Source of the DNA: an uncultured Pelagibacteraceae bacterium
Lineage (GTDB): Bacteria > Pseudomonadota > Alphaproteobacteria > Pelagibacterales > Pelagibacteraceae
NCBI GenBank assembly: GCA_902524535.1
Contig: CABZDR010000001.1
Span: 1-64,000 of the forward strand
Direction: 5' to 3'
Length of the DNA: 64,000 bases
The first letter of the stretch is position 1. Each line of letters begins with the position of its first letter. Positions 33,771 to 43,474 of the stretch are shown in pieces. The translations under genes and the position numbers were made by a program. The notes beneath the pieces are model-generated. The model saw only the letters and a program-made list of their open reading frames with translations, did not search any database and had not been told where the DNA came from.

Positions 33771-34679
33771 TTATTCCAAAATTTTTATTTCTTTTTCTAA
33801 ACTAATACCAGTCTTTTCCAAAACATTTTCAGCTACAAAATCTATAAGTTTTTTCATATCTTCAAATTTCGCATTACCTTTATTGATAAAAAAATTACAA
33901 TGCTTTTTTGAAATACAAGCATCACCAAAACTTTTGTCTAGAGGCACAGACTCTCTTATAAGCTCCCAAACTTTTTTATCTGTTTGAAATATCGGATTTT
34001 TAAATGTGCTACCACTCGTTTTGATTTTGGTTGGTTGATTTAATTCCTTTTTTATTTTGAAACTATCTATTTTGCTCTTTATTTTTTCTTTATCACTTTT
34101 TATACCTTTGAACGAAGCACTTAAAAAAATTAAATCTTCAGGTATGTTGCTTTTTCTATATTGAAAATTTATGTTTTTTGAAGATAAAGTTTTTACGTTT
34201 CCTGTTTTATCTATAGCTTGAACCGATAATAAGATATCTTTAAATTCATTTTCAAAACAACCCGCATTCATTCTTATTCCACCACCAATAGTTCCTGGGA
34301 TACAAGACAAAAACTCAAAACCACTTATATTATTTTCTGTAGCGAAATCTGATAAAGATTTATCTAAGACAGCACTTCCAGCAATAATTATTTCATCGCG
34401 AAGCAAAGTAATATTATTAAAATTTTTACTAAGTTTTATTACTACACCATCGAAAATTTTATCTGTTATTAAAATATTAGATCCGGCACCAAGAATAAAT
34501 ATTTTTTCTTCATTATTTAATTTTTTCAAGAAATTTACTAACTCTTTTAAATTATCAGCTTTAAAGTAAACTTTTGATTTACCTCCAATGTTAAACCAAT
34601 TTTTTTTCTTTAGATCATAATTAAACTTTACATTATCTCCAAATTCACTGAGTATTTTTTGTAATTTATCAATTTCCAT
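33771..34679 (-). CDS. murB: UDP-N-acetylenolpyruvoylglucosamine reductase
   Basis: A 302-residue FAD enzyme producing UDP-MurNAc. FAD-binding motifs are FILGAGSNILI and LSCIPGTIGGGIRMNAGC; the substrate region is FQYRKSNIP; the catalytic stretch is KTSGSTFKNP (type II MurB Ser), with KHCNFFINKGNAKFEDM near the end. Its ATG shares a base with the murC stop (TAATG). Confidence 0.96.
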   Translation of the reverse strand: MEIDKLQKILSEFGDNVKFNYDLKKKNWFNIGGKSKVYFKADNLKELVNFLKKLNNEEKIFILGAGSNILITDKIFDGVVIKLSKNFNNITLLRDEIIIAGSAVLDKSLSDFATENNISGFEFLSCIPGTIGGGIRMNAGCFENEFKDILLSVQAIDKTGNVKTLSSKNINFQYRKSNIPEDLIFLSASFKGIKSDKEKIKSKIDSFKIKKELNQPTKIKTSGSTFKNPIFQTDKKVWELIRESVPLDKSFGDACISKKHCNFFINKGNAKFEDMKKLIDFVAENVLEKTGISLEKEIKILE

Positions 34680-36073
34680 TACATTAATTGTGGAAGTTTT
34701 TTCATCCAGTTAGAAATAGATCCTGCTCCCATTCCAATCACAATTTTTTTTCCATACATATTTTTTTTAAGAAATTTAGCTAATTGAATATTATTCTTTA
34801 CCAAAAATAAATCTACTTTAGATCTTTTAATAATTTCTTTAGCAAAATTTAAATAATTAAATCCTAATTTAATTTTTTCTCCTGCAGTGTATATGGGGCA
34901 CAAAATAACAGTATCAGCATCTTTAAAAGCAAGAGAAAAATCTCTTTTTAAATCTTTTAATCTCGAAATTCTATGTGGCTGAAATATACAAACCTTATGA
35001 TGACCCTTGTAAACTTTATTTACACCTTCCAATACAACTTTAATTTCAGTGGGATGATGAGCATAGTCATCATAAAAATCTATATTATTAAATGTAAAAA
35101 TTTTATTAAATCTCCTTTGGACACCTTTAAAATTTAGTAATCCATTTTTAATATCTGATGTTGGAATTCCAACAGTTAAAGCAACTGCTGTTGCTGCTAC
35201 CGCGTTTCTTACATTATGAATTCCAAGCAGAGGAATTTGGATATTTTTTATTCGACTTTTTTTTTTATTTGGAACATTTATATGCAAATCAAACTTAGTA
35301 TATTTTTTGCTTTGTTTAATATTCTTTATTAAAAAATTTGAATTAATGTTTATTCCAAAAGTATAAAGGTTTTGATTTTTCAATTCTTTGATTAATTCTT
35401 TATTAACTTTGTCATCTAAGCAAATGAAAGATTTTCCAAATGAAGGGACTTTTTCTATAAATTTTCTGAAATAGTATTTTAAGTCTTTCATGGATTTATA
35501 AAAATCCATATGCTCCCTATCTACGTTTGTTATTATTGAGTAAGTTGGCGGTATGTGAACAAAACTACCATCGGACTCGTCTGCTTCTAGAATGGACCAA
35601 TCACTTTTGCCTAGTTTGGCAGTGCTTTTAATTGAGTTAATGACTCCTCCATTGATAATTGTAGGATCTAATTTCGATCTTTGAAAAATTGAGGATACTA
35701 AAGAAGTAGTTGTTGTTTTTCCGTGAGACCCTACTACAACTATATTTTTTGTTAATGAAACAATATGCGCAAGCATTTCACCTCTTGTAATGATCAGCAA
35801 ATTTTTTCTTTTTGCCTCGACCATTTCAGGATTATTTTTTTTTATAGCCGAAGAAACTACAACAATTGTTACATCTTTTAAATTTTGTTTTTTTTGGCCA
35901 ATAAAAATTTTTATTTTTTCTTGTTTTAATCTTTCTATATTTTTATTAAAAAATAAATCACTGCCTTGAACTCTAAAACCTTTGCCTTTCATTATTAAAG
36001 ACAGCCCGCTCATCCCTATACCTCCAATACCAACAAAATGAATAAGCTCTGTTTTTGCTAATTTAATTTTCAT
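34679..36073 (-). CDS. murC: UDP-N-acetylmuramate-L-alanine ligase
   Basis: A 464-residue Mur ligase adding L-Ala. The ATG at 36073 is used rather than the TTG one codon upstream. It has FVGIGGIGMSGLS, the P-loop VVVGSHGKTTTTSLV, DVEADESDGSFVHIPP-type central motifs (LEADESDGS), VDREHMDFY, LGIHNVRNAVAA and YDDYAHHPTEI. It overlaps murG by 11 bp and murB by one base, inside the tightly packed dcw operon. Confidence 0.96.
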   Translation of the reverse strand: MKIKLAKTELIHFVGIGGIGMSGLSLIMKGKGFRVQGSDLFFNKNIERLKQEKIKIFIGQKKQNLKDVTIVVVSSAIKKNNPEMVEAKRKNLLIITRGEMLAHIVSLTKNIVVVGSHGKTTTTSLVSSIFQRSKLDPTIINGGVINSIKSTAKLGKSDWSILEADESDGSFVHIPPTYSIITNVDREHMDFYKSMKDLKYYFRKFIEKVPSFGKSFICLDDKVNKELIKELKNQNLYTFGININSNFLIKNIKQSKKYTKFDLHINVPNKKKSRIKNIQIPLLGIHNVRNAVAATAVALTVGIPTSDIKNGLLNFKGVQRRFNKIFTFNNIDFYDDYAHHPTEIKVVLEGVNKVYKGHHKVCIFQPHRISRLKDLKRDFSLAFKDADTVILCPIYTAGEKIKLGFNYLNFAKEIIKRSKVDLFLVKNNIQLAKFLKKNMYGKKIVIGMGAGSISNWMKKLPQLM

Positions 36074-37127
36074 CAATGCCTATTAATATTTTTTGGTTAA
36101 CATTTATCCATGAATTATTATAATTTAATTTTTCTAAACTTTCTTTTTTTTTTAAGTAATCTTTCTGATCTTCTATTATATTTTTTAAAAAATCCTCAAT
36201 TTTTTCCTCAAAAACACTTTGTTCAATTATCCAACAACAATCTTTATCTTTATAAAAATTTGCATTAGCCGTTTGGTGATCATCTCTGGCTGTTGGCAAG
36301 GGTACGGCAATAAAAGGAATGCAAAGCGCTGATAATTCTGCCAAACTAGAAGCTCCTGCCCTAGTTATACATAAATCTGATTGCAACATAATAGTTGATA
36401 AATTTTTATCAAAGCTAAAAATTTTATTTTCTAAATTATTTGATAAATAAAAATTTTGTAAATTGGAAATATTATTTTCGCTAGTTTGATGTACTATCCT
36501 AATAGAATGTTTTTTAGAAATATTGACTAAAATATTTTTTAAGTTTTTGTCAAAAATGTTAGCACCTTGACTCCCACCAATTATTAAAATAGTAAATTTG
36601 TCATTTTCCTTACGCAATTTTTTTATTTTATAAATATTTTTTTTTACTAGAGGGTCGATTTGAATTATTTTATTCTTAAATTTATCAGGAAATTTATTAA
36701 TTTTTTTTGTGTAACAAAAAATTTTTTTACATGAACTCAAAAAGTAGTTATTAGCTCTCCCAATTGTTTGATTAGGCTCTATTAAATAAATATCTAGTCT
36801 TAATGATCTAGCGGCTAAAATTAGCGGTAAGGACATATAACCCCCAGTTGAAAAAATTTTTTCTATTTTTTCCTTTTTTAATAGGTAAAAAGATTTCAAA
36901 ATAAGAAACGAAATCTTAATTAAATTTATTGGTAAAAAATAAAAATTATTTAATTTTGGAGTATCGATAATTTTGAAATTATATTTATTTTTATCTAAAT
37001 ATTTTAAACCTCTATTATCTATTGAAACAGTCAGATTTGCAACTTCAATTAAATGATCATAAATAATTGATGCCGGTATTACATGGCCCCCTGATCCACC
37101 TGTTGTTATTAAAAAATTTTTTTTCAT
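36063..37127 (-). CDS. murG: lipid II synthase MurG (GlcNAc transferase)
   Basis: A 354-residue GT-B glycosyltransferase adding GlcNAc to lipid I on the inner-membrane cytoplasmic face. The N-terminal G-loop is TTGGSGGHVIPA. STGGYMSLPLILAA, LIEPNQTIGRANN and the donor-site motifs LIIGGSQGANIFD and ITRAGASSLAELSALCIPFIAVP are all present. It lies 1 bp after ftsW, the usual order. Confidence 0.96.
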   Translation of the reverse strand: MKKNFLITTGGSGGHVIPASIIYDHLIEVANLTVSIDNRGLKYLDKNKYNFKIIDTPKLNNFYFLPINLIKISFLILKSFYLLKKEKIEKIFSTGGYMSLPLILAARSLRLDIYLIEPNQTIGRANNYFLSSCKKIFCYTKKINKFPDKFKNKIIQIDPLVKKNIYKIKKLRKENDKFTILIIGGSQGANIFDKNLKNILVNISKKHSIRIVHQTSENNISNLQNFYLSNNLENKIFSFDKNLSTIMLQSDLCITRAGASSLAELSALCIPFIAVPLPTARDDHQTANANFYKDKDCCWIIEQSVFEEKIEDFLKNIIEDQKDYLKKKESLEKLNYNNSWINVNQKILIGIDEN

Positions 37128-37128
37128 A

Positions 37129-38253
37129 TCAACTAATTTTTCTCCTAGTTAAATTTAAGATTATACCTGATAAAATTGAGATACTGATTATTGACGAACC
37201 ACCATAACTGATGAATGGAAGTGTCATTCCAGTAGTAGGAAATAATCTTATATTAACTCCTATATGTATCATCGCTTGTACTAAAATAAGGCTTATACAA
37301 CCAACCAAAATTAATTTTGTCCTCTTTTCTTGCTCCAAATAAACTTTTTTAAAAACTGAATAAATAAATATTAAGAATAATAATAAAATCAAAATTATAG
37401 CGATTACACCGAATTCTTCAGAGATGACAGATATTATATAATCTGTGTGAGCCTCCGGTACTCTATTCTTTAAAGTTCCTTCCCCTATTCCTTTTCCAAA
37501 AAATCCTCCACTGGTAATTGAGTCAATTGCTTTTTCAGATTGAGCATTATGTGTGCCTGTTTCTGTATTAAAGAAAGATACAATTCTGTTTTTTATGTAA
37601 GCAAATTTTGGGATAAAATTTATAGATAAGTAAAGCATCATAAAAATAATTAGTGATGAGCTTATTAAAAAAATAATATTTATTCCTGAAATAAAAATTA
37701 ATACAGACCAAGTAAAAAAAATTAATAATGTTTGTCCTATATCTGGTTGAGCAGCTAATAATAAAGCTAATAATAAAGTTAATAAAAAAGAAAATAAGTA
37801 CTTTAAATAAATATTATTATATTTCTCATTACTTAAAATTAAGCTTATTAGGATTATCAAAAAGGGTTTAACTAATTCTATTGGTTGAAATCTTGGTAAC
37901 ATGTATAAATCTATCCAACGTTGAGCATTGTTAACTTCCACACCAATAATAGGAACCAGCATCAGAGAAAATAATGATAATATAAAAATTGTTGGTGAGA
38001 TTTTTATAAGTTTTTCCTCATTAATAGATGATAAGACAAAAATGATAACTAATCCTAAAATAACGAAAGTCAGATGTTTGAAAAAAAACGTATAATCGTT
38101 TGTTTCAAGTTTATCAGAGACTAATAAAGATGTTGAAACTAATGAGAAGAATAGACCAATAATAAATAAAAAAATTATTAAAAAAAGAAGAAATTTGTCT
38201 ATATTCTTCCACCATTTATAATAAAAATCAAAAATTGTTTTTTTATTTTCCAT
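37129..38253 (-). CDS. ftsW: FtsW, SEDS-family septal peptidoglycan polymerase
   Basis: A 374-residue protein with about ten transmembrane segments. SEDS signatures are AQRWIDLYMLPRFQPIELVKPF, AAQPDIGQTLLIF, HNAQSEKAIDSITSGGFFGKGIGEGTLKNRVPEAHTDYI (only key parts noted: the catalytic Asp loop AHTDYIISVISEE) and the terminal FISYGGSS. It partners with FtsI encoded earlier in the same operon. It overlaps murD by 11 bp. Confidence 0.95.
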   Translation of the reverse strand: MENKKTIFDFYYKWWKNIDKFLLFLIIFLFIIGLFFSLVSTSLLVSDKLETNDYTFFFKHLTFVILGLVIIFVLSSINEEKLIKISPTIFILSLFSLMLVPIIGVEVNNAQRWIDLYMLPRFQPIELVKPFLIILISLILSNEKYNNIYLKYLFSFLLTLLLALLLAAQPDIGQTLLIFFTWSVLIFISGINIIFLISSSLIIFMMLYLSINFIPKFAYIKNRIVSFFNTETGTHNAQSEKAIDSITSGGFFGKGIGEGTLKNRVPEAHTDYIISVISEEFGVIAIILILLLFLIFIYSVFKKVYLEQEKRTKLILVGCISLILVQAMIHIGVNIRLFPTTGMTLPFISYGGSSIISISILSGIILNLTRRKIS

Positions 38254-39544
38254 ACAAAAGTTTTTTAACTAATTTGTTAAAATAATATCCTCTATCCTCA
38301 AAATTCATAAATGTATCAAATGATGCGGCGCTTGGACTAAAAAGAATAGTTTGATTAATTAGTCTATTTTTCTTTGTTATTTCTAAAACTTTTTTTGTAG
38401 CGTCTTTGAGATTTTCAAAAATTTCGTATTTTATTTTACCTTTAAGATTTGTAGTAAAAAAATCTTTATTACTTCCGTAAATATATGCATTGATCTTATT
38501 AAAATATTTTTTAGATAAAATTAATTTATCTTCTTTTTTGTGGATTCCACCTAATATCCAATGTACATTTTGATATTTCTTCAATAGACCTGACGATGAC
38601 GAAAAACTTGTAGATTTTGAATCGTTAATAATTGTTAAATTTTTTTTTTCAAATATTATTTGTTGGCGAAATTTCAATCCTTTAAACTTCCGAATAGTCT
38701 TTAATAATAAATTTTTTTTTATCTTAAGTTTTTTTAAAATTTCAAGAACAAAAAGTAAATTTTCTTTATTTGCCTCAGTTGAAAAATATTTATTATCAAC
38801 TTTATTTAAAAAGATACTTTTTTTTTTAGTATCAACTTTAATTATTTTACCAGGGAACTTGTTGCTTCTAAGTTCTTTTGAGATTAAAAAGTCATCTTTT
38901 TTTAAAAAAGCCACACTTCCATTTGATTGATTTTTCAATAATTTAAATTTTGATTTTACATACTTATTTAAAGTTTCATGCCTTTCAATATGGTCTGGTG
39001 ACAAATTCAATATTGCTGCATATTTTGACTTAAAAATTTTACTATATTGTAACTGATAAGATGACGCTTCGACGATTAAAATTGTTTTTTTTCTTATATT
39101 CTTTGATAACAGAATAGGATTTCCAATATTCCCAACTAATCTTACATCAAAATTTTGATCACGCAAAACTTCATATAAAAGTTGGCAAGTAGTGGATTTG
39201 CCATTCGTTCCTGTTATTGTAATACAAACATTATTAAAATGCATATAAAATACATCTAAGTCTGAGTAAATTTTTTCATAATTTTTTTTTAAAAATTTTG
39301 ACAGTTTGCATTTTTTCATATCAATACCAGGACTTAAAATGATAAAATCAAAAGTTGAATTTAAAAGTTTTTTGTAATTAATGATTTTTTTTTTTACATT
39401 CAGGTTTTTTATTTTTAATTTAAAATCATCAAATAGTGATACTTCGTTTTTTTTTTTCAAAAATTGAAAGGCTGATAAGCCACTTTTTCCTAATCCATAA
39501 ATTAAGATTTTCTTTTTAGAAAAAAAATTCAATTTTGTATTCAT
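38243..39544 (-). CDS. murD: UDP-N-acetylmuramoylalanine-D-glutamate ligase
   Basis: The ATG at 39544 is taken as start (433 residues, MNTKLNFFSKKKILIYGLGKSGLS). A longer reading to 39631 would run 87 bp into mraY. Motifs are the N-terminal Rossmann-like YGLGKSGLSA, P-loop TITGTNGKSTTCQLL, VEASSYQL, LNLSPDHIERH and INDSKSTSFSS. It adds D-Glu to UDP-MurNAc-L-Ala. Start and mraY stop share one base (TGATG), indicating coupled translation. Confidence 0.94.
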   Translation of the reverse strand: MNTKLNFFSKKKILIYGLGKSGLSAFQFLKKKNEVSLFDDFKLKIKNLNVKKKIINYKKLLNSTFDFIILSPGIDMKKCKLSKFLKKNYEKIYSDLDVFYMHFNNVCITITGTNGKSTTCQLLYEVLRDQNFDVRLVGNIGNPILLSKNIRKKTILIVEASSYQLQYSKIFKSKYAAILNLSPDHIERHETLNKYVKSKFKLLKNQSNGSVAFLKKDDFLISKELRSNKFPGKIIKVDTKKKSIFLNKVDNKYFSTEANKENLLFVLEILKKLKIKKNLLLKTIRKFKGLKFRQQIIFEKKNLTIINDSKSTSFSSSSGLLKKYQNVHWILGGIHKKEDKLILSKKYFNKINAYIYGSNKDFFTTNLKGKIKYEIFENLKDATKKVLEITKKNRLINQTILFSPSAASFDTFMNFEDRGYYFNKLVKKLLYGK

Positions 39545-40629
39545 CACCTTAATTTCAATGTAGCCAAGCCAATTACAGCTAATATTATTGAAATAATCCA
39601 AAACCTGATTACTACTGTTGACTCTGGCCAACCTTTCTTCTCGAAATGGTGATGTACTGGAGCCATTTTGAATATTCTTCTTCCAGTTAGTTTAAATGAA
39701 ATTACTTGAACTAATACAGACAGAGCTTCAAGAACAAATAAGCCTCCGGTTATTGCTAATACAATTTCATGTTTAGTTATAATACTCATTGCTCCCAGCG
39801 AACCTCCTAAAGAAAGTGATCCTGTGTCACCCATGAAAATTTTTGCTGGAGGGGCGTTAAACCACAAAAAACCTAAACACGCACCTATTATAGCGGCACA
39901 AAAAATAGATATTTCACCCGTTCCCTCGATATATAATATTTGAAGATATTCTGAAAAAAAAATATTGCCCGTTACATAACTAATAAAAGCAAAACATCCT
40001 GCAACTAAAATAACTGGCACTGTTGCCAACCCATCTAAACCATCGGTTAAATTTACTGCATTAGAAGAACCTACAATTACAAAAATCGAAAATGGTATGA
40101 AAAACCAGCCAAGGTTTATAACCAAATTTTTAAAAAATGGGAAATATAAGTTTTTAAATTCCTCGTATTCTACAAAATACGTTAATACTACTAAACCTGT
40201 CAAAGCTAAAACAATTTGCATCATTATTTTAAACTTAGATGAAATTCCCTCTGAGCTAATATTTTTAATTTTTTTATAATCGTCATACGCGCCTAGAATT
40301 CCAAATGACACAACAATGTATAGACAAAATAGAATATAAACATTTTTTAAATCTGCCCAAAGTAACACGGAGACTATTAAACCAAGTAAAATTACGACCC
40401 CACCCATTGTTGGAGTTCCTATCTTTTTGATAATATGATCTGACGGACCATCATTTCTTATTGGATTAAAAATTTTTCTATTTGAAAATAACTTGATAAA
40501 AGGACCACCAATCAAAAGTGCTATTAAAAGTGATGTGAAAAAAGCTAATCCAGTTCTAAAAGTAATATACTTAAAAACATTTAAAAATGAAAAGCTCTCA
40601 ACATAGTTGAGTAATAATTCATATAACAT
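39544..40629 (-). CDS. mraY: phospho-MurNAc-pentapeptide transferase (lipid I synthase)
   Basis: A 361-residue polytopic membrane enzyme loading MurNAc-pentapeptide on undecaprenyl phosphate. Signatures are GPSDHIIKKIGTPTMGG, the double-Asp GAYDDYKK, NLTDGLDGLA, MGDTGSLSLGG and the cytoplasmic RRIFKMAPVHHHFEKKGWPE. It overlaps the murEF fusion by 11 bp upstream and murD by one base downstream. Confidence 0.97.
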   Translation of the reverse strand: MLYELLLNYVESFSFLNVFKYITFRTGLAFFTSLLIALLIGGPFIKLFSNRKIFNPIRNDGPSDHIIKKIGTPTMGGVVILLGLIVSVLLWADLKNVYILFCLYIVVSFGILGAYDDYKKIKNISSEGISSKFKIMMQIVLALTGLVVLTYFVEYEEFKNLYFPFFKNLVINLGWFFIPFSIFVIVGSSNAVNLTDGLDGLATVPVILVAGCFAFISYVTGNIFFSEYLQILYIEGTGEISIFCAAIIGACLGFLWFNAPPAKIFMGDTGSLSLGGSLGAMSIITKHEIVLAITGGLFVLEALSVLVQVISFKLTGRRIFKMAPVHHHFEKKGWPESTVVIRFWIISIILAVIGLATLKLR

Positions 40630-43471
40630 TTTGCCTTCTTTGTTTTAGATCAAAGATAAATTTATTTAAACCAGTGGAATTTGATCCTTTTACCATTAAA
40701 TAATCACCAGTTTTAAAATCATTTTTAATTATTTTAAGCATATCCAATTTGTTTGTTAATATTTTTGCTTTTTTGTTTGGATCTAAACCTTTATATGTCT
40801 CTTTAATATATTTTCCAATTACATAAACCTTATCGATTTTTGTTTTATTAATTATTTTACTAATTAATTTGTGTTGTTTGATAGAGTGCTTACCCAACTC
40901 TAGCATATCACCCAAAAACATATATTTTTTTGATCTTTTTGATTCTATTTTTTCAAAATTTTCAATTGAACTTTTAAGCGAAAGTGGATTTGAATTATAA
41001 GATTCATCTACCAAATAAATTTTTTTGTTTCCAAAATTAACATTAAATATATCACCTCTGCCTTTAGGTATATTAATATTAAAAAACACATCTTTTTTAA
41101 AATTTTCAATATTAGCAAATGTATATATAGAAGCTATAGCAGCTAGTATATTGTACAAATTATTTTTATAATTATTTTTAGCGTAGAAAGAAAATTTATT
41201 ATTGTTTATATTTATTAATAATTCATACTTATTTTTTATTTTTTTTACACTTAACAAATTAATTTCTGAAGACTTATTTTTGATTGCAAACGATATAACT
41301 TTTAATTTTTTCTTAAGCGCTAAGCCTTTTAGATAATGATAAAAATGATCGTCTCCATTTAAGACAATTATCCCATCTTTTTTAATATTATTCATTATCT
41401 CAGCTTTAGCATCCGCAATCTGTTTAATATTTTTAAAATTCTTTGAATGTGCGTAACTTATATTGGTAATAACTCCTAGATCAGGCTTAATTATTTTTGA
41501 CAAATTATTAATTTCACCCTTTTTATCCATTCCGATTTCAAATACACCAAAATCATCGCTTTGTTTCATATTAAACAAACTTAATGGCACACCATACTTA
41601 TTATTAAAAGACTTTGGTGAAAATGATGTTCTTGAAATATTTTTTAAAACTAAACCAATCATTTCTTTTAAAGTCGTCTTTCCACAGCTACCAGTTATTG
41701 AAATGATCTTTGCATCGATGTTTTCTCTTAAAATTGATGAACATGTAGTCAAAAATCTAAGGGTATTTTTGACTTTAATTTGTTTAAAAAGTGAATGATT
41801 TTTATTTAATCGATTTACAACTACAAAACTTGATTTTTTTTTAAAAGCTTCCGATACATATTCGTTACCATCTAAATTTTTTCCTTTTATGGCAAAAAAG
41901 ATATCATTTTTTTTGATTGATTTAGAGTTAATAGAAATATCTTTGATTAGTGTTTTATTTGGTAAATTAACTTTTGACTGTTCTTGGATTATGTTGAGTT
42001 TTATATTTTTTGATAAAAACTTGTTTTTTAGTCTAATTGACTCAAGAATTACTTTTTGATCAGAAAAAAAAGTTCTTTTTTTTCCATAATCTTGGGTCTT
42101 TTCGTGTCCTTTACCTGCTACCAGCAAAATATCTCCAGTCTTGAGATTTTTTACAGCTTCATGAATCGCTTTTTTTCGATCAGGTATTTCATAAATTTTT
42201 TTATTCTTAATCCCTTTTTTTATTTCATCTCTTATTTTAAGAGGTTTTTCATTCCTTGGGTTATCATCTGTTAAGTAAATTTCATTAGAGTATTTTGCTG
42301 CAATTTTTCCCATCAAGGGTCTTTTCTTTAAATCTCTATTACCTCCACATCCGAATATTAGATTGATTTTATTAAAGGGAAATTGCTCTTTAAGATTTGA
42401 TAAAGCTAATTCAAGCGCCGCAGGGGTATGTGCATAATCTAAAATTACTTTACTGTTATTATGTATTTTTCCAATTTTTTCTAATCTTCCTTCTACAGGT
42501 TTAATTTTTGGAAGTATCTTTAAAATTTTTTTAAATTTAATGCCACTTTTATAAGCAGCTATAATCGCCATTAATAAATTCTTTACTTGTATTTTTCCTA
42601 TTAGGTTTAAGTAAATTTTATACTTAATCTTTTTAAATTTAATTTCCAATATTTGTTTTTCTTTTTCAAATCTATGTGAAATCAATTTTATTCCGTTAAA
42701 TTCATTATGTATAAGACTTAAATTGATATCTTTTTTAATTGATATTTTTATAATTTTTTGTACCTCTGGAATATTTCCATCAGTTATTATATGCCCCCTC
42801 TTTTTGATCAAATGCTTAAATAAATATAATTTTGAATTTAAATAATTTTTCATATTTTTATGGTAATCTAAGTGGTCATGAGATAAGTTCGTGAATATAC
42901 CTATATCGAACTTTAATCCATCTAATCTATTTTGATCTAAACCATGACTAGATGCTTCCATAATTACAAATTCAATTTTTTTTCTTCTCAAGTCTTTAAG
43001 TATTGAACCAATTTGAATTGGATCTGATGTAGTATTTTTAAGATTTTTTGTTTTAGATTTATATTTAAGTCCAAGCGTTCCAATTGATGCAACTCTTTTT
43101 GAATTTAATTTTAAAATTTGTAAGTAAAAATCAGCGATTGATGATTTTCCATTGGTTCCAGTCACAGCAACCAATTTTTTAACTCTTTTATGATAAATTT
43201 TATAAGATACTTCTGCTAATAATTTTCTTGGATTTGAGGAATACAAAAAAATTACTTCAGGATTTTTTTTTTGATTTTTTTTTTCAGATACAATTACTTT
43301 GGCTCCTTTTTTAATAGCGTGTGATATAAAATTATTCCCATCAAATTTTTTTCCTTTAATTGCAAAAAAAATATCATTTTTTTTTACTCTTAAACTGTCA
43401 AATGCGATACCAGAAAAATTTATTTGGTAAAATCGCCTAGGAAGTTTTGGAATATAATCTTTAAGAAGCAT
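40619..43471 (-). CDS. murE/murF: MurE-MurF fusion: meso-DAP-adding and D-Ala-D-Ala-adding ligases in one polypeptide
   Basis: A single 950-residue reading frame holds two complete Mur ligases. Residues 1-480 are MurE: P-loop VTGTNGKSS (103-111), STxxEASSHGLDQ-type centre, LSHDHLDYH, DYAHTPAAL, and TDDNPRNE with DNPR at 403-406, the signature for meso-diaminopimelate. A short linker (about 480-505) leads to MurF with P-loop SITGSCGKTT (591-600), GVFEIGMDKKGEI, ITNISYAHS, DESYNSNPLS and LGDMLELG. There is no internal stop or frameshift, so the fusion is real in this sequence. The enzymes catalyse consecutive steps. It overlaps mraY by 11 bp. Confidence 0.96.
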   Translation of the reverse strand: MLLKDYIPKLPRRFYQINFSGIAFDSLRVKKNDIFFAIKGKKFDGNNFISHAIKKGAKVIVSEKKNQKKNPEVIFLYSSNPRKLLAEVSYKIYHKRVKKLVAVTGTNGKSSIADFYLQILKLNSKRVASIGTLGLKYKSKTKNLKNTTSDPIQIGSILKDLRRKKIEFVIMEASSHGLDQNRLDGLKFDIGIFTNLSHDHLDYHKNMKNYLNSKLYLFKHLIKKRGHIITDGNIPEVQKIIKISIKKDINLSLIHNEFNGIKLISHRFEKEKQILEIKFKKIKYKIYLNLIGKIQVKNLLMAIIAAYKSGIKFKKILKILPKIKPVEGRLEKIGKIHNNSKVILDYAHTPAALELALSNLKEQFPFNKINLIFGCGGNRDLKKRPLMGKIAAKYSNEIYLTDDNPRNEKPLKIRDEIKKGIKNKKIYEIPDRKKAIHEAVKNLKTGDILLVAGKGHEKTQDYGKKRTFFSDQKVILESIRLKNKFLSKNIKLNIIQEQSKVNLPNKTLIKDISINSKSIKKNDIFFAIKGKNLDGNEYVSEAFKKKSSFVVVNRLNKNHSLFKQIKVKNTLRFLTTCSSILRENIDAKIISITGSCGKTTLKEMIGLVLKNISRTSFSPKSFNNKYGVPLSLFNMKQSDDFGVFEIGMDKKGEINNLSKIIKPDLGVITNISYAHSKNFKNIKQIADAKAEIMNNIKKDGIIVLNGDDHFYHYLKGLALKKKLKVISFAIKNKSSEINLLSVKKIKNKYELLININNNKFSFYAKNNYKNNLYNILAAIASIYTFANIENFKKDVFFNINIPKGRGDIFNVNFGNKKIYLVDESYNSNPLSLKSSIENFEKIESKRSKKYMFLGDMLELGKHSIKQHKLISKIINKTKIDKVYVIGKYIKETYKGLDPNKKAKILTNKLDMLKIIKNDFKTGDYLMVKGSNSTGLNKFIFDLKQRRQNVI

Positions 43472-43474
43472 AAA

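Noticed and set aside
39545-39631. Longer N-terminus for MurD
   Set aside because: The extra 29 residues run through the end of mraY and do not resemble any MurD; the ATG at 39544 overlaps the mraY stop in the usual way.
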